Below are positions 34,414-44,088 of a DNA stretch of 64,000 nt, piece by piece. The DNA comes from Spirochaetales bacterium UBA6872. GTDB taxonomy: Bacteria; Spirochaetota; Spirochaetia; Sphaerochaetales; Sphaerochaetaceae. The stretch is taken from NCBI GenBank assembly GCA_002452215.1, contig DKCO01000046.1, positions 1 through 64,000 of the forward strand. Reading direction: 5' to 3'. The translations under genes and the position numbers were made by a program. Within the stretch, counting starts at the first letter, position 1. Every line of letters begins with the position of its first letter. The notes under the pieces are model-generated. The model saw only the letters and a list, made by a program, of their open reading frames with translations, did no database searches and was not told the origin of the DNA.

Positions 34414-35367
34414 CTACCCTATTTCCTTAACTCTGCAACAGCGTACAAAGTGTCCAGGAGATACTTCTTCCTGTACCTGAGGCATTAGACATTTCTCTGT
34501 TGCAAATTTGCAACGAGCAGCAAAACGACAGCCAGGCTTTGGATTAATTGGGGAAACCAGCTCTCCTTTAAGAATCTCTCTTTTCAAAGGATGGTCTATA
34601 TCGATAGACGGAATTGCAGATAGAAGAGCTCTTGTATATGGATGAAGGGCCATTTTGAACAGCTCTTTGCTAGGACATTTTTCAACAACTTGCCCAAGAT
34701 ACATTACACAAATCTCATCGGAAATATGACGTACAACAGACATATCATGGGTAACAAACATGTATGTTAGATTTCTATCTATTTGCAATTTTTTCAATAA
34801 ATTCAAGACTTGCGCCTGGATAGATACATCCAATGCTGATACTGGTTCGTCACACACAATGAATTTTGGATCCAAAGAGAGAGCTCGTGCTATTCCAACT
34901 CTCTGCCGTCTTCCACCATCCAATTCATGCGGATAAGCTCCTTTAAGCCTTTCATCTATACCAACCAAGTTCATAAGCTCATCTGTTCTTTCTTCGATTT
35001 CAGCTCTTGAATATCTTTTAGAAACCTTCAATGGCTCTCGAACTGTTTCTCTGATGGATTTTTTCGGGTCAATTGATGAATATGGATCCTGGAAAATGAT
35101 TTGCATTTTCTCTCTAACTTTTTTAAGTTCTCTTCCTTTAACATCTGAAATATCCTCTCCTTCAAGGAAAATCTTTCCATCTGTTTTATCAAGAAGATGA
35201 ATAATAGTCCTTCCAAGCGTTGATTTTCCACATCCAGATTCTCCAACAATACCGACTGTATGGCCTTTTTGAATAGACATTGTAACATCATCAACTGCAT
35301 GCAAAAGACCTCTGGCTGTTGAGAAATACTTCTTCAAACCTTCAACTCTTACCATAGGTTCATCCAT
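34414..35367 (-). CDS. Opp/Dpp-type ABC transporter ATPase (F subunit)
   Basis: A 317-residue ATPase. GESGCGKSTLGR is Walker A, the signature region reads LDGGRRQRVGIARAL (GGRRQ in place of the usual SGGQ), and FIVCDEPVSALD is Walker B. The C-terminal NPKPGCRFAARCKFATEKC segment is the oligopeptide-family extension, whose Cys residues may bind an iron-sulfur cluster. It pairs with the D-type ATPase, starting in the latter's stop codon. In this context the cargo is probably a (sulfated) oligosaccharide rather than a peptide, as known for some family-5 transporters. Confidence 0.9.
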   Translation of the reverse strand: MDEPMVRVEGLKKYFSTARGLLHAVDDVTMSIQKGHTVGIVGESGCGKSTLGRTIIHLLDKTDGKIFLEGEDISDVKGRELKKVREKMQIIFQDPYSSIDPKKSIRETVREPLKVSKRYSRAEIEERTDELMNLVGIDERLKGAYPHELDGGRRQRVGIARALSLDPKFIVCDEPVSALDVSIQAQVLNLLKKLQIDRNLTYMFVTHDMSVVRHISDEICVMYLGQVVEKCPSKELFKMALHPYTRALLSAIPSIDIDHPLKREILKGELVSPINPKPGCRFAARCKFATEKCLMPQVQEEVSPGHFVRCCRVKEIG

Positions 35368-36368
35368 TATTGCACCTCCTTTTTTCGAACAATATCAATG
35401 TTTATACACGCACAATCATGGCCATCTTCTGTTTTATGATTGTCGATATCAGCCTTGAAACATTCCTCTGTGGCATATTTACATCTAGGTGCAAACGGGC
35501 AACCAATAATCTCTTTAGTAGGATCAGGGGGAAGTCCATCAATTGGATGAAGCCATTCATCATCTCCGACCAAATCTGGAATAGCGCCAAATAAACCCAA
35601 TGTATACGGATGTGATGGGTGGTGGAAGATTTGCTCTTTTGTACCATATTCCATGATTTTTCCCGAATAAATGATAGCAACATCATCACATGTTTGGGCT
35701 ACAACTCCTAAATCATGCGTAATCAAAAGCATTGATGTGTTGTATTTCTCTCCTAAATCCGCAATCAATTCCAATACTTGTGCTTGTATAGTGACATCCA
35801 AAGCAGTTGTTGGCTCATCTGCAAGAAGAACCTTAGGATTACATGCAAGAGCTATAGCTATGACAATGCGCTGTTTCATTCCACCTGAGAACTGATGTGG
35901 AAACTCAGAATAACGATCTTCTGTTATTCCTACCATTTTGAGCATTTCTTTTGCTCTTTCTTCACACTCTTCTTTTGTCATATCGCTATGAAGTCTAACA
36001 GCTTCGCAAATTTGATCCCCAATTCGCTCAACAGGATTCAAAGCTGTCATCGGATCTTGGAAAATCATAGAAATATCGTTTCCTCTGATTTTCCTCATAT
36101 CAGCCTCTTTCTTCTTCAGCAGATCATCACCATCAAGAAGAATCTCCCCTTCTTTGATTCTTGCTCCCACATCAGGAAGAATCCTTAAAATTGATTTTGC
36201 AATCGTCGTTTTGCCAGCTCCCGTCTCACCAACAAGACCTAATGCCCTTCCTTTCCCGATTTTCAAGCTAATTCCATTTACAGCATGTACTACTGATTTG
36301 CCAGAATAATATTCCACGGTAAGGTTCTTGATAGAAAGAAAGTCATCATCCTTTATAGCATTATACAT
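35367..36368 (-). CDS. Opp/Dpp-type ABC transporter ATPase (D subunit)
   Basis: A 333-residue ATPase. GETGAGKTTIAKS is Walker A, FSGGMKQRIVIAIAL the signature, VLLADEPTTALD Walker B. The C-terminal CPFAPRCKYATEEC is the family extension. It sits between the permease genes and the F-type ATPase gene and overlaps the latter by 1 bp. Confidence 0.92.
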   Translation of the reverse strand: MYNAIKDDDFLSIKNLTVEYYSGKSVVHAVNGISLKIGKGRALGLVGETGAGKTTIAKSILRILPDVGARIKEGEILLDGDDLLKKKEADMRKIRGNDISMIFQDPMTALNPVERIGDQICEAVRLHSDMTKEECEERAKEMLKMVGITEDRYSEFPHQFSGGMKQRIVIAIALACNPKVLLADEPTTALDVTIQAQVLELIADLGEKYNTSMLLITHDLGVVAQTCDDVAIIYSGKIMEYGTKEQIFHHPSHPYTLGLFGAIPDLVGDDEWLHPIDGLPPDPTKEIIGCPFAPRCKYATEECFKADIDNHKTEDGHDCACINIDIVRKKEVQ

Positions 36369-36382
36369 AATCCACTGGCCTC

Positions 36383-37243
36383 CTATTTCTTAAGTTTCGG
36401 ATCCATAGCATCACGAATACCATCACCAAGCATATTCACAGCTAATACTGTAATAGCTATTGCAAGACCGGGAAAAATAACCATGTGAGGAGACTTTCTA
36501 ATAAAGGCCCTCGCTCCTGATAACATTGCACCCCAGTCAGGTGTTGGAGGTTGCACACCAAGACCAATAAACGACAACGCAGCTGCTTGCGTGATCGTGT
36601 GAGAAATACCCATTGTAAAACCGACAATGTTTGCTGATATTGAATTAGGTACCAAATGGTTGAAAATAATTCTCAACGGAGAGCAATTTATAGAATAAGC
36701 GGCTTCTATATATTCAGCTTTTCTCTGTTTCAGCATATTTGCCCTAAGCATTCTCGCCGCACCAGGGATGTTGCCAACAGAAAGAGCAAGTATCGTATTG
36801 AAATACCCCGAACCAAGGACTGCCGAAAGAACAATAACCAAAAGCATACCAGGAAGCGATTGGATAACATCCAGAATTCTCATTATAAGATTATCAACCT
36901 TGCCACCTGCAAAGCCGGCAATAGCACCTATGAAAATACCAATTACAGAACTTATCGTAGTTGCAATAATTCCCATAGAAAGCGAATAACGAGCACCGAC
37001 AATGATACGAGAAAAGATATCACGACCAATTTCATCAGTACCAAAGATATGCTCAGCAGATGGGGCCTGCCTTAATGCAGTTGAATCAATCTCTTGATAG
37101 CCATATGGCGCAATAACAGGAGCAAAAATAGCAATTATGATCTCTAAAATCAAAATTACGAGCCCAACCATTGCCATTCTATTTTTGCTTAACTGATAAA
37201 AGAATCGCGAAAATTCTGATTGTCCTTTATGTTTCGAAATCAT
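36383..37243 (-). CDS. Opp/Dpp-type ABC transporter permease (C subunit)
   Basis: A 286-residue inner-membrane permease with about six transmembrane helices. The DppC-type N-terminal domain contains IFGTDEIGRDIFSRII. The EAA loop EAAYSINCSPLRIIFNHLVPN contacts the ATPases. It overlaps the B-subunit gene by 4 bp. Confidence 0.93.
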   Translation of the reverse strand: MISKHKGQSEFSRFFYQLSKNRMAMVGLVILILEIIIAIFAPVIAPYGYQEIDSTALRQAPSAEHIFGTDEIGRDIFSRIIVGARYSLSMGIIATTISSVIGIFIGAIAGFAGGKVDNLIMRILDVIQSLPGMLLVIVLSAVLGSGYFNTILALSVGNIPGAARMLRANMLKQRKAEYIEAAYSINCSPLRIIFNHLVPNSISANIVGFTMGISHTITQAAALSFIGLGVQPPTPDWGAMLSGARAFIRKSPHMVIFPGLAIAITVLAVNMLGDGIRDAMDPKLKK

Positions 37244-38202
37244 TTATTTTCTCTCCTTTTCGATTTAGCCTTAGCCTGATATTGCGCTTTTATCCTAGGG
37301 TCTATTGCCGCATAAAGCATATCGACAACAAGCATGCTAAATGAGAAAACTATTGCAAGGAAGATTGAACCTGTCTGGACAACTGGATAGTCCCTGTTGT
37401 TCACAGCAGTTATAATCAATGAGCCCATTCCTGGGATCGAGAAAATCGTCTCTATAATAAGCGCACCACCAAGCATCTTTCCGAATTGAGTTCCAATCAT
37501 AGTCACAATTGGAATCAAAGCATTCTTAAGACCATGCTTCATAATGACTTTATTCTCAGGAACACCTTTTGCCCTAGCTGTTGTTATGTAATCAGATCTG
37601 ATAACATCGAGCATTGATGAACGAGACTGTCGAGCAGATGATGCAATGTGTGCAGCCGATGCAGATAAAGCAGGCAGAATATAGTACTTAATACCACCAA
37701 TTCCCAATGCCGGAAGCCATTTCAATTTCACTGAAAATAGGATTACCAACAAAAGAGCCAACCAGAAATTCGGCATCGAAACCCCAATCAATGCTAAAAA
37801 CATGCAAAGAGAATCTTGCCATCTATTCTGCTTTACGGCAGCCAATATTCCCAAAGGTATTCCCACACAGAAGGAAAGAATAAGAGTAATACCTGATAGC
37901 AACATAGTTCTTGGAAGTCTTTCAATTATTGACTGACCAATCGGAATTCCAGTTTTCCAAGAAACTCCCAAGTCGAAATGAATGAAAGTATCACTTAGGA
38001 ATCTCCCTAGACGCACAAAATATGGATCATTAAGTCCAAGTTCTTGCCTTTTTGCATCCAAAGCTTCCTGCGTAGCCTCAGAGCCAAGGATAATCTCAGC
38101 AGGATCTCCAGGACAAAAAATCATAAGAGTAAATACAGTGACAGCAACCGCTAGAATGATTGGGATCATCCATAGCAATCGTTTTATGAAATAACGAAGC
38201 AT
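37240..38202 (-). CDS. Opp/Dpp-type ABC transporter permease (B subunit)
   Basis: A 320-residue inner-membrane permease with six helices. The start FIKRLLWMIPIILAVAVTVFTLM and the later TTARAKGVPENKVIMKHGLKNALIP (EAA loop) are typical of DppB. It is separated from the upstream binding-protein gene by a 63-bp gap holding a hairpin (38218-38249). Confidence 0.93.
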   Translation of the reverse strand: MLRYFIKRLLWMIPIILAVAVTVFTLMIFCPGDPAEIILGSEATQEALDAKRQELGLNDPYFVRLGRFLSDTFIHFDLGVSWKTGIPIGQSIIERLPRTMLLSGITLILSFCVGIPLGILAAVKQNRWQDSLCMFLALIGVSMPNFWLALLLVILFSVKLKWLPALGIGGIKYYILPALSASAAHIASSARQSRSSMLDVIRSDYITTARAKGVPENKVIMKHGLKNALIPIVTMIGTQFGKMLGGALIIETIFSIPGMGSLIITAVNNRDYPVVQTGSIFLAIVFSFSMLVVDMLYAAIDPRIKAQYQAKAKSKRRENK

Positions 38203-38217
38203 CTAAATCTCCATTTC

Positions 38218-38249
38218 TAGGGGGATAAGATTACAATCAAATCCCCCAG
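38218..38249 (-). terminator. hairpin between binding-protein and permease genes
   Basis: GGGGGAT (38220-38226) pairs with ATCCCCC (38241-38247) around 14 nt, with no long U-tract. Such hairpins after binding-protein genes act as partial terminators or block 3' decay, keeping the binding protein in excess. Confidence 0.55.
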
Positions 38250-38265
38250 TTTGAACAAAATGTTA

Positions 38266-39849
38266 TTAATTATACTTACAAGCTGTAGGAACAACCAATT
38301 TTATATTGCTGTTCACTACTTCTTTGATTCCAAGGCCATTTCTCCATACAGCAATGAGCTGAGGTTGATACATTCCATATCCATAAGCATTCTCTTTTAT
38401 ATATTCATGGACTTTATCGATATTTTCAGGTGTAAATCCTTCTACTGTGGATGCATCTCTTATCATATCTGCAAGAACCATATCATGTCTGCTTGTAGCA
38501 TCACCAGTTTTATAAGCTCTAGCATCGTATCTTGTGTTCCAATGGTTTGCTAATGTGATTCCACCAACTTGGTTGATGAACATATCATATTGGGTGCCAT
38601 CAAGTCTGATTGCTGTCAAAAGAGCCATTTGTACCAAGTTGAGCTTCACATTGATTCCAACAGCTGCACAACAATTCTGGATTATCTCAGAAACTGTTTT
38701 AGTTGTAGAAGAAGCCAAAAGTACCAATTCTTCTCCGTTATAATTCGATTTAGAGAGGCACTCTTTAGCCTTTTCTATGTTATAAGGATAATACTCCTCA
38801 TCTAGCCATTTCTTTAAATAACCTATTGCGAATGTAGAAGCAGAGTCATGCATCTCCTCTCCATAGCCTTCCAAAACAGCATTGATCATCAACTGATTAT
38901 CAAGAGCATAACAGATTGCTTGTCTAAGATATTTGTCTTCTGCGACTATTCTATTAGATGCTCCAGAGAAAAACATTTGCATACCATTTCGCGATTTGCC
39001 TTTTTGTAAGGTATATTCAGGCACATCCTCAAATTGTACTGCTGTGGAAGGTTGGAACTCCATTGCAAAATCAACAACACCAGTCTCTAATGCAATTCCG
39101 AGCTGAGCTGCCTCTGGAATTGTATGAACAGTACACTTATCGACATTTGCATGCAATTGAGGAGGAAGAAGCTCTTCTTTTTGCCAATAGTCAGATCTCT
39201 TTGTAAACTCGCAAGTAGAACCAGATGTAAATGCTGTTACCTTATATGGAGAAGTTGTGATGCAACTGTTCACAAAGTCATCTCCCTGTGATTCATAAGC
39301 AACTTGGCTTACAGCAAATGTATCTGTCATAAATGTCTCGAACACTCCGACAAGAGAATTATTGAATACAACTTTAAAAGAATAATCAGATGTAATTTCA
39401 ACAGACTCAACATACTTGAAATTTGGCTTTAATGCTCTCTTTTTTGCCTCGTTTACAAACCATGCGATATCGGATGATGTAATCTCGTTTCCGGCAGAGT
39501 CTTTGATATAATCATAGATAGTAACATCATATGTCATGCCGTTATCTGCTGTATTCCACTCCTTTGCAATCCAAGGAACCAACTCATTATCCTCATTCAG
39601 ATAGCCCAATGATTCATAGACAATTGTTGACCATGTTGTAAGATTGTTTCCAACATTGGACCTAAAAGGTGATAAAGTATCCCAGCCTGTTGCAAGTCCA
39701 ACATTTATCTCTATAGGCTTATTTGCATTTGCAACATCGTGCTTTGTTTCAACTGAACCATTATCTCCTTTTGAACATCCAATCATCATAAATGACGATA
39801 ACAAAAGAATGATTAAAACTGATATATTACGCAATCCTCTTTGTTTCAT
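38266..39849 (-). CDS. family-5 extracellular solute-binding lipoprotein
   Basis: A 527-residue SBP_bac_5 protein feeding the adjacent Opp/Dpp-type importer. The signal peptide ends MMIGC, so the lipidated Cys is near residue 25, giving a lipoprotein anchored in the periplasmic space. PWIAKEWNTADNGMTYDVTI is a family hallmark region, and RQAICYALDNQLMINAV is the conserved hinge segment. It is the first gene of the importer-sulfatase operon and has two TTAATT-N9-AATTAA dyads upstream. Cargo is inferred to be a sulfated oligosaccharide from context only. Confidence 0.9.
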   Translation of the reverse strand: MKQRGLRNISVLIILLLSSFMMIGCSKGDNGSVETKHDVANANKPIEINVGLATGWDTLSPFRSNVGNNLTTWSTIVYESLGYLNEDNELVPWIAKEWNTADNGMTYDVTIYDYIKDSAGNEITSSDIAWFVNEAKKRALKPNFKYVESVEITSDYSFKVVFNNSLVGVFETFMTDTFAVSQVAYESQGDDFVNSCITTSPYKVTAFTSGSTCEFTKRSDYWQKEELLPPQLHANVDKCTVHTIPEAAQLGIALETGVVDFAMEFQPSTAVQFEDVPEYTLQKGKSRNGMQMFFSGASNRIVAEDKYLRQAICYALDNQLMINAVLEGYGEEMHDSASTFAIGYLKKWLDEEYYPYNIEKAKECLSKSNYNGEELVLLASSTTKTVSEIIQNCCAAVGINVKLNLVQMALLTAIRLDGTQYDMFINQVGGITLANHWNTRYDARAYKTGDATSRHDMVLADMIRDASTVEGFTPENIDKVHEYIKENAYGYGMYQPQLIAVWRNGLGIKEVVNSNIKLVVPTACKYN

Positions 39850-39864
39850 AAAACTCTCCTTTTA

Positions 39865-39885
39865 TTAATTATTTAAATAAATTAA
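39865..39885. promoter_or_regulatory. TTAATT-N9-AATTAA dyad before importer operon (site 1)
   Basis: TTAATT at 39865-39870 and AATTAA at 39880-39885 with exactly 9 bp between; a 21-bp dyad 16 bp before the SBP start codon. It has the same geometry as 39936-39956 and 45516-45536. Probable operator of the ROK regulator encoded at 47526-48746. Confidence 0.55.
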
Positions 39886-39935
39886 ATAATATTACTTATT
39901 ATGTTATCAGAGAATTATAAGAATGCAAGGATTTT

Positions 39936-39956
39936 TTAATTCTTTTAAATAATTAA
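39936..39956. promoter_or_regulatory. TTAATT-N9-AATTAA dyad before importer operon (site 2)
   Basis: TTAATT at 39936-39941 and AATTAA at 39951-39956, 71 bp from site 1 (almost seven helical turns), which would allow looping between bound dimers. Confidence 0.5.
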
Positions 39957-39960
39957 ACAG

Positions 39961-39990
39961 AAAGAGACACCCGGGAATAAGTGTCTCTTT
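39961..39990 (-). terminator. intrinsic terminator after second sulfatase
   Basis: AAAGAGACAC (39961-39970) pairs with GTGTCTCTTT (39981-39990), a 10-bp perfect stem. On the minus strand it closes the pgi-GH3-sulfatase operon. Confidence 0.7.
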
Positions 39991-40021
39991 TATGAATAAG
40001 AAAAATCAATCTTGGATTTTT

Positions 40022-41653
40022 CTATGTCTTAATCTTTTTACGCTCATCATTTATCAGCTTATTAAGTCCTAATCCACCCAATCCCTCTTGATATTGATCC
40101 ATGATGTCTTCTTGTACATGCACAGGGAAATTGGATATCATCTCTACCACTTGCTTGTATCTAACTCTATTATCCAGCTTCCTCGGAACAACATCGCATG
40201 TCTTTTGATACCAATCCAGCATTTGGAACTTGAATTCCATAATATCCTGCTTGTAAATCGGATTTGCAATCTCATTTTTCTCTTCCAGAGGATCATTCTC
40301 AAGATCATAGAACTCATCAGCTCCGTTTGCTCGCTTAATGTATTTGAATCTATTGTTTCTTATCATTGTCCCTTTTATATGGGCATTAGCATCTCTTTGA
40401 GCATCCTGCTTTGGCCAATAATCGCTATATTCTGGGATAAAACCACTTTTGCCACAAACGCCATGATATTCATCTGCTTGTATCTCATATGGCATTCGCC
40501 CACCTTCAGAAAACACAAACATACGATTCTCAACATTTCGGTTCTCTACTATTGGTCTGACAGAAATACCAAAATTGTCATGATCGCTTTCAACATTTGC
40601 ATAATCCATCACAGTCGTATAAAAATCGACAAGCTCAACAAAAGAAGATGTAATACCAGGATCAACTTTGCAACCTTTTGGAGGTTTTATTAGAAAAGGA
40701 ACTCTTGTAAGACAGTCTTCAAATGTATTCTGACTTTTTTCAACAAGGTTATAATCCCCAGCAAAATCCCCATGATCAGAAAGAAATACAATCAAAGAAT
40801 CATCATAAGCTCCATTTGCTTTAAGACCTTCACAAAGCCGTTTGAACTGGTCATCGATTTTCGCACACATCCCTAAGTATGTTGCCCGAATTTCATTCCA
40901 ATCCTCTTCGCTTAACAGGCTTGTTTTCATTCTCTTTCTCAATTCGTCTTGCATCAAGGCCTTATTTGTACCGATTGATGCTCTTTTTGGAAGCTTTGAA
41001 CGGTCTATCATGGAATGATAAGGCTCTTCCACATTATAAGGACAATGTGGATACATCAAGCCAAGAAATGCAACGACAGGTTTCCCATCATGTGCTTCTC
41101 CCATTATTCGTATGCACTCATCTACAACAGCATCATCCGAACTATAGCATTGTCCGCTTGTATCAGTAGAAAGTTCTCCTCTGTAATGTGAATAATAAAA
41201 CTTTTCTCCCTTTTCCCCTCGAATGTTCGGATTTAATGGTATTCCATGGTCAGCAATACGTACTTTAGGATTCTCACGGCCAGAATAGATTTCATCAGCC
41301 TGAGATTCCAACAAGTCTGGCACCTGCCCCGCCATGAAATCATTCCTGTCATTCATCCATACATAATATCCAGCTCTTTTAAGCTCAGAAAAAATAGTAG
41401 AGTCATTCTCATGTAGAAGATATTGCATTGTTCTATGCCCATTCACATGAGGATACAACCCAGTGAGAAAAGAGCATCGTGATGGACAACAAACAGGATT
41501 CTGGCAATATGCATTTGAAAATGATACAGCTTCTTCCTTTGCAAATCGATCAATAAAAGGAGTATGTGCAGCAGGATTAATTCCCATATGCCCCATAGTA
41601 TCCCATCGCATCTCATCCGGATTGAATATTATTATGTTTGGGCGTTTTTTCAT
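40022..41653 (-). CDS. type I sulfatase (second of three)
   Basis: A 543-residue sulfatase. CCPSR (Cys about residue 54), followed by CSFLTGLYPHVNGHR, is the formylglycine signature and its C-terminal extension. FNPDEMRWD and VFLSDHGDFAGD hold metal ligands. There is no signal peptide. Its ATG overlaps the GH3 stop (ATGA). Its sequence differs substantially from the sulfatase at 32930, suggesting a different sulfate position or sugar. Confidence 0.88.
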   Translation of the reverse strand: MKKRPNIIIFNPDEMRWDTMGHMGINPAAHTPFIDRFAKEEAVSFSNAYCQNPVCCPSRCSFLTGLYPHVNGHRTMQYLLHENDSTIFSELKRAGYYVWMNDRNDFMAGQVPDLLESQADEIYSGRENPKVRIADHGIPLNPNIRGEKGEKFYYSHYRGELSTDTSGQCYSSDDAVVDECIRIMGEAHDGKPVVAFLGLMYPHCPYNVEEPYHSMIDRSKLPKRASIGTNKALMQDELRKRMKTSLLSEEDWNEIRATYLGMCAKIDDQFKRLCEGLKANGAYDDSLIVFLSDHGDFAGDYNLVEKSQNTFEDCLTRVPFLIKPPKGCKVDPGITSSFVELVDFYTTVMDYANVESDHDNFGISVRPIVENRNVENRMFVFSEGGRMPYEIQADEYHGVCGKSGFIPEYSDYWPKQDAQRDANAHIKGTMIRNNRFKYIKRANGADEFYDLENDPLEEKNEIANPIYKQDIMEFKFQMLDWYQKTCDVVPRKLDNRVRYKQVVEMISNFPVHVQEDIMDQYQEGLGGLGLNKLINDERKKIKT

Positions 41654-44076
41654 ATTCGCTCCTCATCAACCTGGCATGTATACACTCTTCTGTTTTTTAC
41701 ATTTTTCTTTTCACCTATTATTTCAATGCTCTCTTCTATCTGAAAATCCTTGCATTTATTGCCAATCTTTATTTGCAATTTACCTGGTTCAACAACAAAA
41801 TTCATATTCTCGTCATAATATCCAAGCTGTCTCATAGAAAGATGAAATACAATCTTTCTGCATTCTCCTGGCATAAGAGAAACTCTTTTGAATCCTCTTA
41901 GAGATAGGACTGGTCTTACTACCCCAGTTCCTGAAAAAGATGTATATAGCTGAACAACCTCGTCTCCTTCCCTATCTCCGATATTCCTAACTATACATGA
42001 GACATCTACATCGCCATCTGCTTCCACTTGTTTCTTGTCTACAGAGAAATTGCCAATCTCGAAATCTGTATACGAAAGTCCAAAGCCGAAGTAATACAGA
42101 GGCGAATCATCGTCATCGACATAGCCTCCTTTGAAAATCCCACTCGCTTTTGGATGTTCATAGCCGGAGCCGAAATGATGATTATAATAAACTGGGATTT
42201 GGCCAACAGATCTTGGAATAGTCATTGTAAGCTTTCCGCCAGGATTCGAAGAACCATCAATTACATCTGCAATTGCCTTGCCAGCATATTGCCCTGGCAT
42301 AAATGCCTGAATTATCGCACTTGATTTTTCCTGAGCATAATTTACGCTAAATACTTGAGGTCCATAGAGAACAACAATTACTGGTTTACCTGTTTCGCAA
42401 AGCCTCTCAAGAAGCTCTTCTTGAACTCCAGGCAAGTCCAAGTTTGACCTGTCTATTCCTTCTCCGCCTGTAACGCCTGTCCAACCGCAATTGCCACCGC
42501 AAGCGTATACAACAACATCTGCCTTTAAAGCATTTTCAATTGCCTCAGGAAAACCAGATTTGTCTTTTTCTGTTATCTTGCACCCTTCTGAATATGTTAT
42601 TTGGTATCGTTCAGCTAAAACTTCCCTCAACGACTTTGCATCCATATCTCGAAGAATGGAATTCATATCAGATAGACCTTTTCTCTGTTCCGGTGTAAAA
42701 ACATTCAGCATTTGAACAAAGATATTAGGAGAACTCGATTTCTTTTTCTCATCAGCAATGTCAGCAATTCCTCCAATGGATGTGGCCTCTCCTTTAATTC
42801 CAGCCTCCATCATCTCGATATATGCTGGATATGTATAACCAGATACAGGATATCGAAGAGAGTCAGCATGTGGCCCAATGACAGCAATCTTCATGCCATT
42901 TTTCAAAGGAAGGACACCATCATTCTTTAATAGAACAAGCGAATCAGCAGCTATCTTCTCTGAGAGTTTTCTCTTCTTATTATTGCTCATATTCGTTTTG
43001 ACAGAAGATACATCACAATATGGATTCTCGAAGAGACCACATTTAAACTTTATTCTCAAGACTCTTCGCACTGATTCATCTATGCACTTTTCTGATACGA
43101 ATCCAGATTCAACATACTTAGGCAATGCTGAAAACGCAGCACCAACTGGAATTTCCGTATCTGTTCCAGCTCGTTTTGCAATAGCACCTGCCTCTTCATA
43201 GCTTCTTCCTATCTTATAAGTATTGAATGTCCTTAGTACAGCAGCTCCATCTGATGTACAGACACCTTTGAACCCCATCTCATCTCGCAAAAGCTTTCCT
43301 ATTATTTCGGGATTGTCTATAACAGGCAGCCCATCTATCTCCCCATAGTTGCACATCACGGAATCCAGATCAGAATCCTTCATAGCGGCTTCAAATGGAG
43401 TTGCAAAATCCTCATATAGCTCCCGTTTTCCACAACGGAAGATTGAAGTATTCAATCCGCCTTGCGTAAATGCATATCCTAGGAAATGCTTTGCTATACA
43501 ACTGACTTTTTTAGATTGCATTCCTTCAACATAGTTCTTGCCAAACTGTGAAATCAAATATGGATCCTCTCCATATGTCTCATATGTCCTACCCCATCTC
43601 GGGTCTCTTGCAACATCAATGACAGGACTCATTGCAGATGATATTCCTACTGATTTGCTCTCTTGGCCGATATTTTCAGCCATCTCCTTTGCCAGCTCTG
43701 GTTCCCATGTGCATCCTAGATTGATTTGAGCTGGATACAATGTTCCCCCCTTGCCAGGATATCCACAAAGATTCTCGCTTTGAAATACAACGGGAATGCC
43801 AAGTCTTGTGTCCTCTACGAAATATCTTTGGACTTCATTCGAAATTTCAGCAATAAATACAGGATCAATTATGCCTACTGTAGAAAATTGTGTGAATCTT
43901 CCATGCCCATTCGGGAAATTCTTCTTGAGCATCTCAATATCGACGCTTCCTTCTTTTATGAAAGATGTCGAAAGATTTCCACAAAGCTGTGCAACCTTTT
44001 CTTCCAGCGTCATACGAGAAAGCAGATCCTCAACGCGTTCCTCAATAGATTTACAAGGGTCTTTATAAACTTCCAT
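41650..44076 (-). CDS. glycoside hydrolase family 3 protein
   Basis: An 808-residue cytosolic beta-glycosidase (beta-glucosidase, beta-xylosidase or related). The N-terminal barrel holds ARDPRWGRTYETYGEDPYL and GVCTSDGAAV, where the Asp (about residue 276) is the expected nucleophile. The C-terminal alpha/beta domain starts about residue 390 (VIGPHADSLRYPVSGY). The last ~120 residues form a fibronectin type III-like domain (VVQLYTSFSGTGVVRPVLSLRGFKRV). The insertion around residues 420-500 is typical for the family. It lies between pgi and a sulfatase gene, 12 bp after pgi. Substrate is unknown; desulfated oligosaccharides are the obvious candidates. Confidence 0.9.
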   Translation of the reverse strand: MEVYKDPCKSIEERVEDLLSRMTLEEKVAQLCGNLSTSFIKEGSVDIEMLKKNFPNGHGRFTQFSTVGIIDPVFIAEISNEVQRYFVEDTRLGIPVVFQSENLCGYPGKGGTLYPAQINLGCTWEPELAKEMAENIGQESKSVGISSAMSPVIDVARDPRWGRTYETYGEDPYLISQFGKNYVEGMQSKKVSCIAKHFLGYAFTQGGLNTSIFRCGKRELYEDFATPFEAAMKDSDLDSVMCNYGEIDGLPVIDNPEIIGKLLRDEMGFKGVCTSDGAAVLRTFNTYKIGRSYEEAGAIAKRAGTDTEIPVGAAFSALPKYVESGFVSEKCIDESVRRVLRIKFKCGLFENPYCDVSSVKTNMSNNKKRKLSEKIAADSLVLLKNDGVLPLKNGMKIAVIGPHADSLRYPVSGYTYPAYIEMMEAGIKGEATSIGGIADIADEKKKSSSPNIFVQMLNVFTPEQRKGLSDMNSILRDMDAKSLREVLAERYQITYSEGCKITEKDKSGFPEAIENALKADVVVYACGGNCGWTGVTGGEGIDRSNLDLPGVQEELLERLCETGKPVIVVLYGPQVFSVNYAQEKSSAIIQAFMPGQYAGKAIADVIDGSSNPGGKLTMTIPRSVGQIPVYYNHHFGSGYEHPKASGIFKGGYVDDDDSPLYYFGFGLSYTDFEIGNFSVDKKQVEADGDVDVSCIVRNIGDREGDEVVQLYTSFSGTGVVRPVLSLRGFKRVSLMPGECRKIVFHLSMRQLGYYDENMNFVVEPGKLQIKIGNKCKDFQIEESIEIIGEKKNVKNRRVYTCQVDEERI

Positions 44077-44088
44077 AATAATCCTCCT

